From Haliclystus octoradiatus (taxonomy: Eukaryota > Cnidaria > Staurozoa > Stauromedusae > Haliclystidae): a DNA stretch of 64,000 nt. The stretch's first letter is position 1; every line of letters starts with the position of its first letter. The notes under the pieces are model-generated. The model made no database searches and was not told where the DNA came from. It saw only the letters and a list, made by a program, of their open reading frames with translations. Shown piece after piece: positions 41,901 through 63,518 of this stretch. The stretch is from the NCBI GenBank assembly GCA_916610825.1, contig OU744447.1, forward strand, positions 14,057,751 through 14,121,750. The letters run 5' to 3'. The translations under genes and the position numbers were made by a program.

Positions 41901-44900
41901 GTTGAATTTAATTTCAAAATATGACTCCTTTCTGAAATTGATTGAATGATCATGAACATTTCTTGAAAATTTAATACACAGTAAAGAACAATTCATGAAC
42001 ATCATCTATACTTTTCATTAACTCTGTGAACCATTTATGAAATGCTCACACACAATTCATAGATGACAGATTATAAACATTTCTAAAAAATGTATGAACT
42101 AGTGTTCATGAAGAGCTCACAGTCGGATTTAGAATCTCTTTCAAGTAATTGTTGAGTTAAGTTTAAAATACTACTTCTTTTTAAAATTAATAAAAGCTCA
42201 TTGACAGTAATGAATACTAAAGAACAGCTCATGACCGTTGTGTATAATTTTCATTAACTCTGTGGACTTTTTATGGAATGTTCATGCACAGTTCATGAAA
42301 ACTGATTATAGACATTTCTGAAAAATTTACTGGCTGGCTGTTAGAGTACGATTCACAAAAGATGTTTGATCTGTAACAAGATACCTGTGTGACAAGATGA
42401 ATCAAAAAGAGGCTGCATGGGACTGTGCCTCTTTTCTTCATTTGATGAAGTTGATTCAAATATCCAACAGCAACACTTGCCTTCCTTTAAAACATAAATC
42501 AAAGAAATTAAAAATATTCATCTTTCTTCAGGTTATCAAGTTTGATTTGACGTATATCAAGTAGCAACAAAGAATTACCCTCTTTTAGCAGAAGAAAGTT
42601 CAGGATTTGTAGCAAATGACATAAGCGTTGGAAGGCAGTGAGTATGAACACCACATCCTGGCGGAAGAAGGCTGTTTGCCTAAAAACAAACAATAAAAAC
42701 ATGCCAATCACAAGAGACCTGAGCATCATCATCATCATCATTATCTTTATTATAGGGGTAAATCAGTAAGTCAATGACATGTCTTCTCTGGTATCCTCGA
42801 ACTTTAGATTGAACAGGCAAAATATTTACAATATAATGATGGATATTTTTAATATGAATTAGTAAAAACTAAAAATAGACATACAAGTATCAGTAATCCA
42901 TATACATTAGTGACATTTTCACAATTCTAAATTTGATGTTTGGTTTTGAGGTTCAATTTCTTAGAATTTGTGATAAAGTATAGCACTTGTCATAGGTTTA
43001 TATTACATTCTGACTTTTAAAATCCAATCTAAACATTAAACATGAAATTGTTAAAAAGTCCCATGTTATTAAAAAGATATGAAAGTGTATATCTCGCCTT
43101 TGGAACACAACAGATTTCGAAAGGACTATTTTCTATTAGTCCATATCACTGTTGCGTTTTGAATACTGTGACTCTTTTCACTGGAAGCAATGATTTTAAA
43201 CGCTCTTTATAGATCTCAGTCGCGATACTGCAGATCAATTTTAACAGATTTTATGGCAGATAGGTCTCGATTGTCAATGCGCAACGATGTGCCGCAGCTA
43301 CTCACAATACAATTCCCTCTGGACCATTCCATCCGCCAACCTCAGGTGGTACTCATTTGATGTTTCAGATAAAGTCAAAGCTGAGTTGACCTGGGGGGAA
43401 TTTGAATCACAGTCGATCAGATATGATCCGATCTGAAGTTCGGTTGCTCTGCCATCTGAGCTAATCCTCCCTGTCAAAGTTGGTCTTGAACATGGCCATT
43501 TTGGAGATTAAAACTTTGAGGCATATAGCTCTTATTGGGATATGTTATACTATTAGAAAAGCAGCTAGTAGGATCGGGATGAACAGTTAAATATAAAATA
43601 TAAAATTTAAAAGTTAAACAATTCTGAGATTGGTTTTGCCTGTAGCAATTAAAACGTAGAGTGTTGGCTGAAAATCACATTCAAACGTTTCAAAGAGTGG
43701 AACACTACAATTTCCATATATATACAATATATATACAACATTCACATACCATGTGTAGCAATTCACCAAGAAGAATTGTAGCCCTGATAAACACTTCATC
43801 TTCACTTGTGGTGATAACCTCGACAAGGCTCTAATTAAATTAAAGAAAATGAAAATTCAATTTATTTAATTCAGTAGAAATATGAAAAACAATATAATTA
43901 GAAAACAAGGAGTATGCTCACCTCAAGAACTCCAGCTTCAATAAATACATAAAGTATAACAGCAAGATAAGAATCAATCAAATTGATTCTGAAATTCAAA
44001 ACATAAACAATATTGTAAACAAGAAAGGAAGACACTGCTATGTTGATCTGTTAACCATGTGATGATAAGTTACCTTGTTGTCTTTGCCTTATGTGGCAAT
44101 ATTTCATTTGCCTCAAGGACAACAAAGCCATTACTTAATTCCCAAGCAGATTGCATAGTAGAAGGATCTAGAAGAAATCAATTGGAGTTGTACAAAAACA
44201 TTGATTGTTTGTAAACGAACATAAAAATTGATTGTCAAGGACCGAAAATTTTTTTTTTCTTTACCAACGCTACTGAGGGCTTGTGCAAAATCATTAGTCC
44301 ATTCTGGTATGCGTAGACAGAATATATCGAACAACGATTCCATAATGGCTAGCTATCATGATGAAATAAAAAATAAATATTACAACTATTGAATCACAAT
44401 ATTAGGTATTTCAAATTACATGCCAAAATGAAAGTTAAATGCCATACACGAATGGATGGCGCCGGCAAAGTGAAGACGCCCAATAATGACATGATGCCAC
44501 TACCTTCTGGATTGCATAATGCCACAATACCTAAAAATAATGCATGCATAGACATCAAGTAATAATTACACCATAGAAAGTGAGCTATGGGTCAACAATA
44601 GAATTAATAGACAAACTACTCAATTACCTGCCCATGAGCGAAACATTGTGACCAGCGCAGTTTTGCCAGCATCCATCCGTTGCTGATGATCCTCTCTGTT
44701 AAAATAGATGTAATATGAACAAAGGTAATGATGAAAATTGTAAGCCAGATCAGTTGAACTTGCTTCATACCACCTCCCTTTTTTGTGCACCAAGAGGGGA
44801 CATTAGGGAAAAGTGGGATATTGAGCAAGGCAAATTAAGAAAGTTAGTTTGGAATGCAATATTGAAATAATTAAGCATAAACAAAGTCCAGTATGTGATA

Positions 44901-47900
44901 TTAAGCACTTTCAGTGTATAGATTTTTAAATGGATGATAGTAATATTTATAAGATATAGCCATATCATGACAAATATAGCTAACAAACATTCAACTAAGT
45001 TGACAGGCAATGAATTATAATGAAAATTATAAAAAGGTGTAGAAAGCTTTGATCTCAATATCCTTTATTTCCTACTTTAATCGGTCCTTTATAAATCATT
45101 AACAAAAATAAATTAGGTAACTTACTTTAAGAGATTATCGGGGATATCAGCTGAATGCCTGTAGTAGAGATCTGTAAATGGAGCAAGTACTGCCTGGAAA
45201 TCAATATTTTAAAATAGAGTGATATAAACTCAATATGATATATCATAATATCTACATGCTCAATTACGGACATAAATGTTACCTCAAGACATACGTCACG
45301 TCTGACGTAAATCCTGTAGTCTGGATGATTGAACATATACAAAATAGCAAGAACTAGAGACTCATTCATTCGGGGAATCTGTTAATAAAATCAAAACGGA
45401 TTTAAAATATTAATAGCTATGAATATAAGCAAATGGTCATAATAATGAAATATCACTTACAGAGCAATCTAGAACATTGCTGATAATAGCATTAATAGCA
45501 CCACTACTAGCTGCAACACTAGCATTCAAAACAGCTATTGAAGGAAAAAATTGATTGAATATTACTTATAGGCACATACTACATCAACTGAAGAATGTCT
45601 TTCATTCATTCAATTTTCATTCAATTCATTCTTTGAATTATAATGAGTATCGACTTGCCTAATTCACAGAGAGTGGCTAAACATGCTCTTGCCATGCGAT
45701 CTTTGTCTTGTGATGAATCTGTACTGATTGATGTCAATGCCATTCCAAGGGTCTTTGGGAAGAGACGTGGATGCGTATACATGATCTACAACAAACACAG
45801 CATAGTCTCAAAATTGATATCATTAGGAAAAAACAATTGAATTCCAGTAAATTGGGGTCTACACAATAACAGTGTTGGCGTTGTAGGCATACCTTTCTAG
45901 CAAGTCTTAATGCTTGGACCCTCTCTACTTCAAAAGCAGGCATTAAATCCAACGCCCTGAAAAATTATTTACAATAATAAACACATTATTCATTTTACCT
46001 AAAGTAGTAGAATTAGTCATTTGAAAAAGGTTTTACATAATTTATTTAATAATAGCAAACATTTAATAAACATTAAACAAGGATAATACCTTGCAGCAAA
46101 AAGATCAATTCGTTGCTCAACAACAGCCAAGAGACTCTTTTCGTCTTTGACCAGATGACGACATGCTCGCAGCGCAGCAGCTCGAACCTCTTTTGCTGGA
46201 CTAACAAGTGGAACTTTCAAACTGATTAAGAATCAAAATAATATAAGATCAAAATACATGATAAGCTTATACATTTTGAAACCAGCAATATGACTATCAC
46301 TAACTAATTTTAATAGTGGCTTATTAGATACTTTTAGGCATATGATTAGTCTAGGCAATCGAAAAGCCACAAGGGCTGATTTAGAAGTAAATTTATATGT
46401 TGTTCGTTTCATAACTATATAATGGGAACAATAATAAAATGCTCTATGATTACAGAACTGTCAATAAACTGTTGCTGAAATGGAAGCCAGTGTATTTCAT
46501 ATAAACTACTTAGTTTAAAGTGCACATGACAACAAAACACTGGATCAACGCATGTGGTAATAGAAGGTATTGAGTAGTCAAACAGCGGCAAAATGCTTTG
46601 TATTCTCTTCGCCGCGAATGATGATCAAAACCAGAGTTGATCCAGAGTTTTAGCTCCTTTTTGACAGAAAAATTCCATCGCAGTCTAATAAAACCTTTTC
46701 TAAACTCTAAAATCATGTTCAATTTCAGTTATATATGGCCAACAAGGTGTCTCAAAGATATGTACACATCTGTTTTGGAAAGTGGACCATTTCTTTTTCG
46801 CGAGAAAAAGCTTACAATTTTTTAAGTCTAGACTTTGTTATTTTTCCATAGTGGACTCTCTTGTCATTTCAGCATGAGTTCGGACATTGGAAGGGGCATT
46901 ATGTTTGAAATATGGTAGCCTACTTTCAACATTAAATAGCTCAGCTTATAAGAGTCCAAATTGAAAAATTATTGTCCCCAATTCCTATTTATTTTGCATG
47001 GTCTACTCGATTCCGGAAAACAAATGTTGGTGTCATGTGCACTTTAATATTATCATATTTTCATTTTTCAGGTGAATGTGATTATCAATGATCTTCTGAA
47101 TTTTGAACAGCTGTTCTTCACAAATACAGAATTTGAAGATGCTTTCGATGAAAAAAATATTGAAATAATTTTATTTTTAAGATAGGTCAGCAAGGAATTA
47201 AGTTCTCACATGAATTAATGAATATTCCACGCAGCCAGGTTTTCTGTAACGTCTGTGTAATGGTCAAGAAAAGTTGTTACTCCTCTCATTGGCTTATAGA
47301 AAGCAATCAGAGAGCAAAGCATTTATGAAACAATAAAAAGAGGGTAATGATAGTTGGAAACGTAATTTGTAAATATTTGTTCAATATGAATTCAGTAGAA
47401 ACTATTGAAGGCACAGAATGTTCTCCGTCTGCTTATGCACAAGCTGATTATACATTTAAAGAAAGTACAGTATTGCTAATCATAGGCCTATAGGGTAAAG
47501 AACACCTTGTAATAACCCAAATGGCAGTAAAAAAGTCACATAGCTGATAGCTCTGCCAAATGCACCCCCAATGTCACTGTTTCACTTCTACAAACTATAA
47601 TTTTGCTTCAGCAAATTTCATCTTACCATACGATAATCTCTTGTAGACTAAAACCAAACCCTTTCTCTGGTGGCGTCACTCGAATAAGCTGACAAAAGAA
47701 TACACAACATAATAACAATGAAATATCTTATTAACATTACTCATGATAAAATATTGTATTGTAGGCTATCATAGAAGACTGCGACTCACTTGTGAAAAAT
47801 TATTAAGGAATCCCATTCGTTTTGACGTTGCCATTGATTCTTTCTTAGTAATTTCTGTCAAAAGATCTTTCATGTTTTCGTGTGGTTCTATAATAATTTA

Positions 47901-50265
47901 AAAAGCATTTATAAATATATATTTGATATTTAGAGAGCTTAGATGGTTTTCAGGAGGATCCGAAATATAATAAAGAAAATATCAATCAGCAGATATTGTT
48001 TTACAAACAGTTGGATCGGCCACGTGTCAGACATAAGAAATTTAAATGCGACCTTATATATTGCAAATTGGTTAGTGCATTTGGACTTGATTTACCTGCG
48101 GTGTATTCAGTTCAATACCTGACAAGACCGTTGAATTAGTTGGTGTCAGGAAATTAAAGGTAGACCTAAACAGCAATTAAAGGGCCATTTACACTGCAGC
48201 AAAATAGGCACGGTACTCGTCAATTAACACATCAAAGGTGTGAAGGTGTCAAGTGGTTTTGAGCACGGGCCAAGCAAAAACACTGTCTAAACGGCTTTAC
48301 AGACATTGAAAAGCGGCACCGTGCCTACTATTTTGATCGTGCCGAGAACATTTCTCGAGGTAGTCTCGGCCCGCTCAAAAAGTGGGCACCGTGCCGTTTT
48401 GCAGTAATTATGACGTCATCGTAGAAGTTTCGTCTCTTTACAGTGGAATTCTGAGGTTTTCTAATAAAATCAATACCAGACTAAAGATTAGCAAGTTAGA
48501 TAAGCATATTAAGCATATTTTGTTTCGTATTTCTGTAGAAAATTGATGAAGTTTCTGTAGTATAAAGGTTTAATTATGCAAATTGTAACTGCGAGTGCGG
48601 AGCGTAAATTTAGATGTGTATTTTGTTACAGAAATACTGCTCTAGCGTGGTAGCATGTCCAGGAGGTGAAAGACTAACTCAAATGTATATGAATTTTGCT
48701 CAATTGAGATAAGAATGTCACAAAAATATAAATATTATAATTGATGAAAAACATAGTGATTTTCAGTTCAACGGAATCCTGACAAGTTAATTAACTTGAT
48801 TGAATTTCAATTTATCGAATTTCACCGATAAAACCATTAAATAATGAGAAACCTATAATTCAGTTTGTAAGTTTTCAATCTCGGCCCGCGTAAAAATAGG
48901 CACGGGCGATCTTGAAAACAGCTTTTAATAAGCTGTGTAAACCCTGAAAAAAGTCAGCACGGGCCGCATTCTTGTTAACACCTCGGGTGTTAATTGACGA
49001 GTACCGTGCCTGTTTTGCTGCGGTGTAAATGGCCCTTAAATGCACTTGGTGAGCCTACTTCAACTATTAGGCCTAATAAGAAACCAGCAACCTTGCCAGC
49101 TTACACAGATTTGGGATAAACAAGCAATCCAAAATTAAAAGATAATACAAATTTAAAGTACAAGCCATGTTATTACCTTTAGACAGATCCAAAGGTGGGC
49201 ATTCCTCGTTCTGCTCAAGGCGAGATGCTAGAGTCATATAAATAAAATAAATAAAATACACAATATAATGTAGTGGCTTGTAGAAGAGGTGTTATATCTG
49301 TGTAATTCATAGTCATGTAAATATCACATTGTAAACTGTTTGTTCTCTTTCGTCTCTTGTTATCGTTGTGTAGAGTTGTGCCTGTTGTATCAAAGAGCTC
49401 TGACTATTATGACCATAGGTAGTATCCAAAATAACCAACTATAATTGTAGGCCCTATTATTTAATAACTGGCACAATAACATGAATAAGCCTACAAACAA
49501 GCACACCGTAGGCCTATAGGCTATGTATAGAATATAGCCTACACCTTGTATATAGGACCGTTGTCATAATCATGATCAATATTTCCTTAAAATTTCTCAC
49601 TCTTACATCAAAGTTGACCTGGTAATAAATTTTTGAGCATGCTTGATCAATTCCAACATGTAATAATATGGTGGAATAATCACTTTGAATTTCTTGCACA
49701 TGCGTTTCGATTTTCAAAGAAGAAACTTGCTCGCCTTAGGCATATTTAGTTAATTGTTTTGTGGAGTCATTGAAATAATTGTAAAGTGATCTGTTATATC
49801 AATTATTAGGCTACAAAACATTGAACATTGCTAAATGCTAGGTATAGGCTACTGATAGGCCAACACCCATATAAATTTCCTAGGGAAACTTTCAAGGTTA
49901 TCTCATCCCAATTAGCCTACATAATTGAAAGGGCCCTCTTCTCTTGGACTTGGATAGATTAGATTATTATTAGGCACTATGCTATAAAATCAGATGCTGG
50001 AGTTCATATTATCGTGCAGCGACAGAGTATCCTCCCATCCATATCCATAGCAATTGTTTCTATGATTTATTTAGAAATAGAGTGCCAAGGCAATGGGTCC
50101 ATGAATGATGTTGGATCAAAACAAGGATAGGCTATAGACGTAGCCTATCATCTCTTGTCTGACAGCTTCTCTTGATATACATATTTGAATATTTTCAACT
50201 CTAAGTGAAAGCTCCCTGGGGGAAATCTCACCTGATCCAAAGCTCCTCCTTTTAAATTTCTTCAT
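32920..50265 (-). CDS. RICTOR: RICTOR, mTOR complex 2 subunit
   Basis: RICTOR is the defining scaffold of mTORC2, which phosphorylates AKT-type kinases. I can place 38 phase-consistent exons, 1850 residues (human about 1708): exon 1 50265-50232, then 49227-49177, 47887-47790, 47688-47627, 46221-46090, 45956-45893, 45785-45659, 45534-45461 and so on down to the stop in 32970-32920. Landmarks in family order: PPLDLSK; EVRAAALRACRHL; EVERVQALRLARK; NHPDYRIYVRRD; APFTDLYYRHS; TMFRSWAGIVALCNPEGSG; ILLGELLHM; QMKKRGTVPCSLFLIHL; HLFKPSSKQF; FDYGRDGIARVLLSKVLT; GDKGMRLLIRFLSISRGFSYL; RSFNRNVFVAPHLYGELAQHRSG; YVLCLIAKTSQGADTLEDL; SSRDAYGYT; YPSAFQDLCLYSQV. The low-complexity regulatory part is one 1758-bp exon (35881-34124). 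Exon 7 uses a GC donor (AG|GCAAGT at 45658). Introns are loaded with MITEs. Confidence 0.97.
34124..35881 (-). other. RICTOR: RICTOR exon 34: single large exon, disordered region
   Basis: 1758 bp of coding sequence against about 90 bp for a typical exon of this gene. It starts with the conserved YVLCLIAKTSQGADTL block, then turns acidic (DSDDDDNEDETDEGEDGN), Ser-rich and basic. Two similar motifs, DRFGGVYLGDDDVNEE and DRAGIYLGEEELSDDD, lie about 170 residues apart. It ends just after the conserved SSRDAYGYT block. The extra length accounts for this RICTOR being longer than the vertebrate protein. Confidence 0.9.
36679..37040 (+). mobile_element. tRNA-derived SINE, full length
   Basis: The tRNA-like head starts GGGCGGATTAGCTCAGATGG, with box A (TAGCTCAGATGG, 36687-36698) and box B (GGTTCGAATCC, 36742-36752). 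A ~250-bp unrelated body ends near GGTAGGGCGACACCG. The head has an extra self-complementary insert (GATCGGATCATATCTGATCG) between the anticodon arm and the T arm, so it is not a functional tRNA. RICTOR intron 30. Confidence 0.9.
39774..39950 (+). mobile_element. TA-flanked MITE (Tc1/mariner/pogo-like)
   Basis: 177 bp with CAGTGAAACCTGTATATAAC at the left and, inverted, CAGTCAAACCTGTTATAGCG at the right, flanked by TA on both sides (39772-39773, 39951-39952). A same-length relative lies at 63676-63852. RICTOR intron 21. Confidence 0.85.
40357..40389. repeat. (TA)n tract bordering the 260-bp array
   Basis: Almost pure TA dinucleotides immediately before the first satellite unit; a matching tract follows the last unit at 41410-41433. 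Confidence 0.95.
40390..41410. repeat. 260-bp satellite, about 3.9 head-to-tail copies
   Basis: The period is exactly 260 bp (unit starts at 40391, 40651, 40911, 41171) and the copies look identical by eye. Complete junctions form the perfect 18-bp palindrome AATTGCGCATGCGCAATT (for example 40640-40657). The last copy is cut at GTCTGCTGCTAT, where a (TA)n tract begins. RICTOR intron 19. Identical 60-codon ORFs in the units are by-products. Confidence 0.98.
41880..42335. repeat. Degenerate tandem duplication, ~240-bp unit
   Basis: Two successive blocks share GGATCTCTTTCAA / GAATCTCTTTCAA, CATTAACTCTGTG, TTATGGAATG / TTATGAAATG and ACATTTCT.AAAAA.T. Rich in TTCATGAAC-like palindromes. RICTOR intron 18. 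Confidence 0.7.
42722..42765 (-). mobile_element. LINE-type 3' tail with (GAT)n
   Basis: Reads on the minus strand CCCCTATAATAAAGATAATGATGATG, the same kind of end as the tails at 5771 and 13873. How far the element extends to 42850 or beyond is not clear. RICTOR intron 16. Confidence 0.4.
43170..43471 (-). mobile_element. tRNA-derived SINE, 3' truncated
   Basis: Head and body match the copy at 36679, including box A and box B on the minus strand (GGTTCGAAT is changed to GATTCAAAT here). The last ~50 bp of the tail is missing. RICTOR intron 16. Confidence 0.9.
46515..47047. mobile_element. Candidate 533-bp element with 17-bp terminal inverted repeats
   Basis: TTAAAGTGCACATGACA at 46515 is exactly inverted at 47031-47047. 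The interior shows no coding sequence and no match elsewhere in the window. RICTOR intron 4. Confidence 0.65.
48181..49036. mobile_element. Harbinger-like non-autonomous element
   Basis: 856 bp with ends AGGGCCATTTACAC and GTGTAAATGGCCCT. Inverted pairing runs about 55 bp (through CACGGTACTCGTCAATTAACAC) with a few mismatches. It is flanked by TAA on both sides (48178-48180, 49037-49039); a 3-bp TAA duplication and G/C-rich ends are PIF/Harbinger hallmarks. Inner segments carry further inverted CACGG-containing motifs. RICTOR intron 2. Confidence 0.85.
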
Positions 50266-52457
50266 TTCAATTTTTTGATAGGTATATGAGCAATAATAGA
50301 GGTGCGTGGCATTAGAATTGTTTGAATGTTATGCCGCTTCCTTGGAATTGTTGGTTCTCTCTTGCTGCCATGTTGGATTTAGATCTTCAAGAGCCTGGGA
50401 CATAATAATCATCAAGACTGTACACAGACTGATGACACAGTCTTGTAATCGACTCTTAATCGACTATGTATTTATCAAAACCATGTCAAAACCCATGGGT
50501 TTGGAACTTTGGATGGACAATGAGAAAAGTAGCCCTTCATTCTCTTCTTATTATTTATTTTTTTTCTAAGATAACGAATGGTAAGCGATATTTTCATCAG
50601 AATTGCTTTTATAGAGAAAATAAGTTTTACAATAATTGATCTAAAAAACTTGTTTCAATTAAACCATGTTGAAACGATGAGATACACATCAGCTAGTGCA
50701 GTAATAAACATACTATATGGTATTTCATTAAATTTTTTTGTCAAATGTGAAGCACCTGTGATTGGATTTCTTACTCGGTCTTCCCGTATATCTTCTTTTC
50801 CCCTGAACCGCATCGTGTTTAATATCATATATATGTGGGACTAATAGAAAATGTCTATATCAGCTTAGTAATTTGTAGCATTTGAATGAGGAGGATCTCC
50901 CGCTGTTTGTTACGATAAAACTAAAAAAAAAACAAGTTACAACATGTATGTATGTACTGTAGATGCATTTCTGATTGTTTCAAGAGCAGATCGAGATCCT
51001 GGCAACACCATGCTGATGTGGACCTGCTATAAATTTATGTACATTTTTATATACAAAATTCAAATTTCAGCTTCAACAGGATTAGCTATATAAATTATAT
51101 ACATGTTTGATAAATTTTATATTTGTAGATTGTCTCTCATGCTTTTGTGTTGATGTTTTTTCTCAAGTAAATTTGAAATTGTCTCAGTACATCTTTGATA
51201 GTATCTTGTATGGGCTATAATGATCAGCTCTGATAATAATGCCTATACACCGCTATACCCATCATGCCAATCCTCTTTTAATTGTAAACTTTTGTTAACG
51301 ACCACCCATTTTAACGAGCAAAATTAATCTTGATTCCTGTCGGCTGCATGTCATGAGCGCCCTCTTGCATGTGTACGTAACACTGATCTATCTAATAACG
51401 TATTATATAGATCAGTGGTACGTACATACAGCGCACACAGAATTGATATTCTACTGATCAGATATAGATAAATAGTTAGGTTTGGCTATTTTTGGCACTC
51501 GTATATAGTACTGCTCTTTGCAAAAAAGTTCCAATAACTTATATAAGTTCTCTAGAGTTAAAAAGAAGTCAAAAAGGAGATCTAAAAAGTTTCAGAATCT
51601 GAAATGAGTGATGATGAATGATTACAATTGCGGCCTCGTGGGTATCACTGTGTCACTGATGAAGGTATAAGCGGTGTGCATAAGTGTTCAATGTTCGAAT
51701 GAACGGTTTATATTTCTATCCTAATTGATTGGCCAGACAGAGGGATACTTATGATTATAGATAAGAGCAAGACGACTATTTGAAATAAAACATTCCTTCT
51801 TTGCAAAGGTCGGCGTTGATTTTGTCTTCAATGGATTCCGCCATCAAAGTACCACATTTAAATACTTCAAAATGTTACAAACATTAATTGCAGCTAATTT
51901 TAAAACAAATACCCAATGCTAGAATGAAGATATTGATTATCCCGTGATTATTAGAGGCACCTGCTATACGTACAGTCTGTAAAGATAGAATTGCATAGAT
52001 GTGAAACTGACATGTGATTGAAGTGCGGAGGTTATATTTGTAGAAGAGATCAGTGATATGATTCATCATAAATTTATTACAATAATATACGCTAATCATG
52101 AAACAATAACATCACCTTGACTATGATATTATTATCTTTACATATGGCACGTTCAAGTTTATATATTTGACTTTGGTGTGACAGCTGGTGACCCACTTTG
52201 GGTTTCCTCATCAAAGTTTATTCTCCTGGCTAGAGAGTGGCATACATCAGCAGCTGCTCCATGTGATTGTATTTACATATCTACATCATAATCCTACTTC
52301 AATTGAACATTTGATTGTTTTTCAAATCGATCAATAGACTTATTTTAAACTATGCGTAGAACACAGCTACTCAAGTACTGTATTGGCTTTGCTCATTTAA
52401 TTAAGTAGCTGAGTCGATCGATCAGTCTAACAAGATACACGACCTTTACGTTGAGTT
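50266..52457. other. Intergenic: divergent RICTOR / GPCR upstream region
   Basis: 2.2 kb between the RICTOR start (-) and the GPCR start (+). Apart from an inverted repeat at 51373-51425 I see no gene. The ORFs at 50306-50569 and 50578-50844 have no domain. Confidence 0.5.
51373..51425. repeat. 19-bp inverted repeat, short loop
   Basis: GTACGTAACACTGATCTAT (51373-51391) pairs with 51407-51425 with one mismatch across a 15-base loop. Shorter GCGC motifs flank it on both sides. It could be a tiny MITE relic. Confidence 0.75.
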
Positions 52458-53426
52458 ATGACTTGCTTTCCTGTTATATGGGCACCAACAAGTTTATCTT
52501 ATTTCACAGCACTATCATGTTGTCTATTATGTCTACCGACTGTTATTGGCAATTCATCTATATGTCTCGCTGTATTCGTTGATCCTCTCAGAAGACTTCG
52601 TACACCTTTTAATATTTTCTTGGTGAATTTAGCAATCAGTGATCTTATCGTAGGAACATTTGTGTTACCATTTTATGTTGTTGCTCATTTGATGGAAGCA
52701 AATAGATCATTACCTGTGAAATTGTTTGTACCTATGCATTTAATTAAATTCGCTTCAACATTTGCTAGTGCATTTAGCTTGGCTGCTTTGTGCTTGGATC
52801 GTTATGCTGCAATTGCTTGGCCAATGATGTTTAGAGTAAGACTTAGCTGGCGTCGATGTACATTCATTTCTATTGTGATTTGGATATTAAGTCTGTCGTT
52901 ACCGTGGTTTTATCTGACTATGGATTATATTGATTATTTGATGGTTTATGCGCATGTTGCATTATTAACCACTATGCTTGTTTTAGTTGTAACGTATTCA
53001 CGTGTTTTTAAAGTATTATCAAAACGTTCACGTTGTGTATCAGATGCTGATATACAGATGCATTCTGTCACTCACCGACGATCAAGTTTACATAAACACG
53101 AACACAGAGCCACAACAACATTTCTTGTGATTTTAGTAGCATTCTTTTTCACTTATTTTCCTGCCTTAGTGATTATCTACATCTTACAATTCTGTGATGA
53201 CTGTTCGTGTGTGTTTCGACACGTCATGAGGGATGCCCAGAATATTCTTATTTTATCAAACAGCTGCGTCAGTCCTGTACTGTGCATATTTCGTTTAAGG
53301 CCACTTAGACGAGGAATTATAAGACTATGGAAAACATACTGCTGTGCAATGCCGTGTAAATTTGTGCAGAAGCAACCACACACGCTACAGGGCCCCGCAG
53401 TAATTCTTCCAAGTCGGTCGAGGTGA
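52458..53426 (+). CDS. Orphan class A (rhodopsin-like) GPCR, intronless
   Basis: 322 residues in one exon with seven hydrophobic segments: TM1 about 15-40 (GNSSICLAV, N32 = 1.50), TM2 (NLAISDLIVG, D62 = 2.50), TM3 ending LDRY (R115 = 3.50), TM4 (W142 = 4.50), TM5 about 162-182, TM6 (AFFFTYFPAL, P235 = 6.50) and TM7 (NSCVSPVLCIF, P273 = 7.50). G-protein coupling at the plasma membrane is expected from the fold; the ligand is unknown. There are several departures: position 3.25 is Phe90 and ECL2 has no Cys, so the usual TM3-ECL2 disulfide is absent; NPxxY is SPVLC; CWxP is TYFP. Loop 3 has three Cys (CDDCSC). The N-terminal tail is very short and has no signal peptide. The start is the only Met before TM1. 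An AATAAA lies 127 bp past the stop. Confidence 0.92.
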   Translation: MTCFPVIWAPTSLSYFTALSCCLLCLPTVIGNSSICLAVFVDPLRRLRTPFNIFLVNLAISDLIVGTFVLPFYVVAHLMEANRSLPVKLFVPMHLIKFASTFASAFSLAALCLDRYAAIAWPMMFRVRLSWRRCTFISIVIWILSLSLPWFYLTMDYIDYLMVYAHVALLTTMLVLVVTYSRVFKVLSKRSRCVSDADIQMHSVTHRRSSLHKHEHRATTTFLVILVAFFFTYFPALVIIYILQFCDDCSCVFRHVMRDAQNILILSNSCVSPVLCIFRLRPLRRGIIRLWKTYCCAMPCKFVQKQPHTLQGPAVILPSRSR

Positions 53427-53552
53427 CCAGAATGAACCACTCATAAGAGTCATAACAGCTAACATTGTAGATTTTATTCATGAATCACATAAATTATAAA
53501 TTGTCAATGATTATGGTGTATATACTAAATTACTAATGGAACCTTTTTATAA

Positions 53553-53558
53553 AATAAA
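53553..53558 (+). promoter_or_regulatory. Possible polyadenylation signal AATAAA for the GPCR
   Basis: The first AATAAA downstream of the GPCR stop codon, before the convergent KIF2 gene ends at 53748. Confidence 0.5.
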
Positions 53559-53747
53559 TCACAGCTTATAGCTCAGCTCAACTTGGTTGAGATTAATTGC
53601 ATTATTACTATTTCACTCTACTTCCATCATGATCTATTATAATATTGTAATAATGATATTAATAATAACTTAACTTTTGTTCAACAACATGACAGTCAAT
53701 GTATAGGGCATATATACATATGTCCATACTAAGATGAGATGTAGTCA

Positions 53748-63518
<9,771 letters not shown>

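Noticed and set aside
50306-50844. Two plus-strand ORFs upstream of RICTOR
   Set aside because: No recognisable domain and no splice sites that join them to the GPCR.
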